37,638 bases of DNA from Halanaerobiales bacterium (lineage in GTDB: Bacteria > Bacillota > Halanaerobiia > Halanaerobiales > DTU029). This document shows, piece after piece, positions 33,321 through 37,638 of the stretch (positions within the stretch are counted from its first letter, which is position 1; every line of letters begins with the position of its first letter). The stretch spans positions 1 through 37,638 of the forward strand of contig JAKSCG010000232.1 of NCBI GenBank assembly GCA_022360715.1. Reading direction: 5' to 3'. The notes under the pieces were generated by a model that was not told the origin of the DNA, did not search any database, and worked only from the letters and a program-made list of their open reading frames with translations. The translations under genes and the position numbers were made by a program.

Positions 33321-34853
33321 ATGATGCAACTTAGACCTGAAGAAATAAGTTCAATAATTAAGAAACAGATTGAGGGTTATGGAACCAGGTTAGAAACGAT
33401 TGGTGTTGGAACAGTACTTGACGTTGGTGATGGGATTGCCCATATTTATGGCCTGGAAGATGCCATGGCCGGTGAACTCCTTGAATTTCCTAACGGAGTG
33501 TTCGGGATGGCTTTAAATCTGGAAGAAGATCACATTGGCTGTGTTTTAATGGGGAATGAGACCAAAGTAGAAGAAGGAGATCCGGTTAAAAGAACGGGAC
33601 GGGTAGTCGAAGTTCCGGTCGGTGAAGCACTATTGGGGCGGGTAGTCAATCCGTTGGGACAACCACTGGACGGACAGGGGTTGATTGATACCGATCATGC
33701 CCGTCCGGTTGAATCTCCTGCCCCCGGGGTAGTAGATCGAACACCGGTTGATACACCCTTGCAAACCGGCTTAAAGGCGATCGACTCTTTAACCCCGATT
33801 GGGCGTGGTCAAAGGGAACTAATCATCGGCGACCGTCAGACCGGTAAAACGGCTATTGCTATTGATACGATCATTAATCAGCGAGACCAGGACGTGATCT
33901 GCATTTATGTGGCGATTGGGCAAAAAGCCTCGACAGTAGCCCAGCTCGCGGAAAAACTAAAGGAAAACGGAGCGATGGACTATACCATTATCGTCTCTGC
34001 TACGGCCAGTCAACCAGCTCCGATCGTTTATATTGCTCCTTATGCCGGCTGTGCCATCGGTGAGTATTTTATGTATGAGCAAAACCGGGATGTCCTGATC
34101 ATCTATGATGACCTTTCCAAACATGCTGTAGCATATCGGGCTATGTCCTTGTTATTAAGACGACCTCCCGGACGTGAGGCCTATCCCGGTGATGTTTTCT
34201 ACCTTCATTCCCGTTTATTAGAAAGGGCGGCTCGCTTAAGCAAGGACAAGGGAGGGGGCTCATTAACCGCTCTCCCGATTATTGAAACCCAGGCCGGTGA
34301 TGTATCGGCTTATATCCCGACCAATGTAATCTCGATTACCGACGGGCAGATCTACCTGGAGAGTGAACTTTTCTTTGCCGGGGTTAGACCGGCAGTCAAT
34401 GTAGGTATCTCTGTTTCCCGGGTGGGGGGAAATGCCCAGACTAAAGCAATGAAACGGGTTGCCGGAAGGTTAAGGATGGATCTCTCCCAATATCGGGAAC
34501 TGGAGGCTTTTGCCCAGTTTGGCTCTGACCTTGATCAGGCTACCAGAAAGCGATTAAACCGTGGGGAAAGGATAGTGGAAATACTAAAGCAACCCCAGTA
34601 TTCACCACTGGCGGTGGAAGAGCAGGTAATTATTATTTATCTTGGTGTTAACGGTTATCTGGATGATCTACCGGTTGATAATATAGAGCGTTTGGAAAAA
34701 GAGTTTTTAAGTTATTTAAAGAGCAATTACCCGGAAATCGGTCAAAGAATTAAAGAAACCGGGGAGTTGAGTGCAGAGACCGAAGAACAAGTAAAAGCAA
34801 GTATCAAGGAATTTAAAGAGACATTTGTGGTCGAGGAATACGGTTTGACCTGA
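33321..34853 (+). CDS. atpA: ATP synthase F1 subunit alpha
   Basis: This 510-residue non-catalytic nucleotide-binding subunit has an N-terminal beta-barrel ([16 protein letters not shown]), Walker [14 protein letters not shown] near residue 170, Walker [13 protein letters not shown] near 262, the arginine-finger region and [15 protein letters not shown] ([10 protein letters not shown] motif), and a C-terminal helical domain. The length is typical (about 500-510). Two ATGs stand in tandem at 33321 and 33324; AGGGGTG is slightly better placed for either. Confidence 0.98.
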   Translation: MMQLRPEEISSIIKKQIEGYGTRLETIGVGTVLDVGDGIAHIYGLEDAMAGELLEFPNGVFGMALNLEEDHIGCVLMGNETKVEEGDPVKRTGRVVEVPVGEALLGRVVNPLGQPLDGQGLIDTDHARPVESPAPGVVDRTPVDTPLQTGLKAIDSLTPIGRGQRELIIGDRQTGKTAIAIDTIINQRDQDVICIYVAIGQKASTVAQLAEKLKENGAMDYTIIVSATASQPAPIVYIAPYAGCAIGEYFMYEQNRDVLIIYDDLSKHAVAYRAMSLLLRRPPGREAYPGDVFYLHSRLLERAARLSKDKGGGSLTALPIIETQAGDVSAYIPTNVISITDGQIYLESELFFAGVRPAVNVGISVSRVGGNAQTKAMKRVAGRLRMDLSQYRELEAFAQFGSDLDQATRKRLNRGERIVEILKQPQYSPLAVEEQVIIIYLGVNGYLDDLPVDNIERLEKEFLSYLKSNYPEIGQRIKETGELSAETEEQVKASIKEFKETFVVEEYGLT

Positions 34854-34899
34854 TCGTAAAATGGTATTGATCTAAGTAGGGTGAGTGAGGTGAATAACG

Positions 34900-35751
34900 A
34901 TGGAATCAATGCGGGATATTAAGCGGCGGATTGCCAGTGTTAAAAATACCCAGAAAATTACCCGGGCAATGAAGATGGTAGCAGCGGCCAGATTACGCAA
35001 AGCCCAGAAAATGGCCGAGAATGCTCGTCCCTTCTTTAACAAAACCCGGGCGATACTGAGCGGTGTTTTCCAATCCTCCTGGGATACGAAAGATCATCCC
35101 TTGTTAGTGGAAAGGAACGGTAATCGGCATCTGTATCTGGTCATAACCGCCGACCGGGGGCTTTGTGGCCCCTACAATACAAAAGTAATTGATCGGTTGG
35201 AAGATCAACTGGGCGATAAAGAAGAGGTCAGTCTCCTGGCGATCGGAAAAAGAGGCCGGGATTATTTTAAAAGACAGGGTTATCATATTATTTCCGAATA
35301 CATTCAAATTGCTGATTATCCTGATTTTAGTTTTGCTAAAAAGATCAGTGATGAAGTGATCTCCCTTTTTAGCGAGGAGATCATTGACCGGGTAAGTATG
35401 ATCTATACTCATTTCAATTCTGCGATCAGTCAGAGCTGTCGGGTCATACCTTTACTACCGGTAGTATCACCTGAATCCGGGGAAGAGAGTACGGTCGATT
35501 ACATCTATGAGCCTTCACCTGATTTGGTGCTGGAACTGCTCTTACCCCATTATGTTAACAACATGGTCTATACAACTTTACTGGAATCCAAGGCCAGTGA
35601 GTTTGGGTCCAGAATGACGGCAATGGATTCAGCTACTGATAATGCGGGAGAATTGATTGATAAATTAACCCTTTATTATAACAGGGCCCGCCAGGCGGCG
35701 ATCACAACCGAGATTACCGAGATTGTTGGTGGGGCCGAGGCCCTGAAATAA
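34900..35751 (+). CDS. atpG: ATP synthase F1 subunit gamma
   Basis: This 283-residue central shaft subunit has the conserved N-terminal helix MRDIKRRIASVKNTQKITRA and the C-terminal helix EFGSRMTAMDSATDNA with YNRARQAAITTEITEIVGGA. The central Rossmann-like part has ITADRGLCGPYN. It turns inside the alpha3beta3 head and links it to the c-ring. The ribosome binding site is GTGAGGTGA. It is 46 bases from atpA and 22 from atpD. Confidence 0.97.
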   Translation: MESMRDIKRRIASVKNTQKITRAMKMVAAARLRKAQKMAENARPFFNKTRAILSGVFQSSWDTKDHPLLVERNGNRHLYLVITADRGLCGPYNTKVIDRLEDQLGDKEEVSLLAIGKRGRDYFKRQGYHIISEYIQIADYPDFSFAKKISDEVISLFSEEIIDRVSMIYTHFNSAISQSCRVIPLLPVVSPESGEESTVDYIYEPSPDLVLELLLPHYVNNMVYTTLLESKASEFGSRMTAMDSATDNAGELIDKLTLYYNRARQAAITTEITEIVGGAEALK

Positions 35752-35773
35752 CGGAGTAAAGGAGGAAGAATAA

Positions 35774-37183
<1,410 letters not shown>

Positions 37184-37186
37184 ATA

Positions 37187-37591
37187 ATGGCTGCCACAAT
37201 CAGGCTGGAGATCGTAACCCCGGAAAAGGTTGCCTATGCTCAAGAGATTAATATCCTGGAGGGACCGGCTGTTGATGGGGAAATCGGTATTTTACCCCGC
37301 CATGCCCCCCTGGTAACCTGTTTAAAGACCGGTATACTTAAAGTTACTAAAGATGGAGAAAGGATTAAGATCGCAATTAGTGACGGCTTCATGGAAGTAA
37401 AGCCTGAGCAAATAAATGTGATCGTCCGGACTGCCGAGTTGCCCCATCAAATTGATATTGAGCGGGCCAAAGCAGCGCAGCAAAGGGCCCGGCAAAGGTT
37501 GGATTCCGAGCAGGAGATTATTGATTATGCCCGGGCCGAAGCCGCATTGAACCGGGCAATTGCCCGCTTAAAGGCGGCCGGACATCATTAA
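37187..37591 (+). CDS. atpC: ATP synthase F1 subunit epsilon
   Basis: This 134-residue subunit has an N-terminal beta-sandwich ([39 protein letters not shown]) and a C-terminal helical hairpin ([38 protein letters not shown]) that can inhibit ATP hydrolysis. It starts three bases after atpD and is complete. The 47 bases to the window edge hold no terminator or further start that I can see. Confidence 0.96.
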   Translation: MAATIRLEIVTPEKVAYAQEINILEGPAVDGEIGILPRHAPLVTCLKTGILKVTKDGERIKIAISDGFMEVKPEQINVIVRTAELPHQIDIERAKAAQQRARQRLDSEQEIIDYARAEAALNRAIARLKAAGHH

Positions 37592-37638
37592 AGATAATCA
37601 TTTTTAGCAAGCAACAGTATCAAAAAGGCATATAATGG

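Overview
The window reads as chromosomal DNA of an anaerobic, low-to-moderate-GC member of the Bacillota (Firmicutes). The gene order rho, rpmE, tdk, yqhQ, prfA, prmC, tsaC, mntP, ywlE, rpiB, upp, ATP synthase is the classic Firmicutes block. The M-box magnesium riboswitch and the strong GGAGG-type ribosome binding sites, often with TTG starts, agree with this. The left end carries a heptose kinase and a heptose-1-phosphate adenylyltransferase beside an O-antigen ligase-type protein, which suggests a diderm lineage with an LPS-like envelope (Halanaerobiales-, Limnochordia- or Hydrogenispora-like). I cannot fix the genus from sequence alone.

Layout. 1-3865: end of a surface-polysaccharide locus, with a truncated family 2 glycosyltransferase, an AT-rich O-antigen ligase-like membrane protein, a glycosyltransferase and the overlapping rfaE1/rfaE2 pair. 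3972-6902: an isoprenylcysteine-methyltransferase-like membrane protein, D-serine dehydratase and a divergent lipoprotein. 6958-8562: tRNA-Gln, Mrp-type Fe-S ATPase and a DUF134 DNA-binding protein. 8565-9798 (minus): ccdA-resA-like thiol redox pair. 9941-14864: M18 aminopeptidase, thioredoxin, flavodoxin-like protein, pyrG with a hairpin leader, and a HAD hydrolase. 14940-16722 (minus): mgtE behind an M-box and a second structured leader. 16810-18952: an exported unknown protein, a Cys-rich unknown protein and class II aldolase. 19037-28892: the rho to upp housekeeping block, interrupted between rho and rpmE by a 1.35-kb segment bounded by a 40-bp direct repeat. 28958-37591: wecA/tagO and a complete F-type ATP synthase operon.

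How the genes work together. The ATP synthase operon encodes every F1 and Fo subunit plus AtpZ and AtpI. Its second c subunit has the Na+-binding pattern (Gln35, Glu68, Ser69, Thr70), so the enzyme is probably Na+-coupled. The first c-like gene is intact but has lost the ion-carrying carboxylate (Gly68) and the Gln (Met35). The wecA product and the heptose and ligase genes supply envelope glycan synthesis. CcdA, the ResA-like protein and thioredoxin form a thiol relay.

The items most worth following are: the carboxylate-less c subunit; the ywlE-rpiB reading-frame fusion with an internal start; the 40-bp-repeat-flanked gene insertion; the mgtE leader with an acidic/proline leader ORF inside mutually exclusive hairpins; a hairpin that appears to bring a distant ribosome binding site up to a start codon at 17420; and a pyrG attenuator whose transcript should begin with GGGG.
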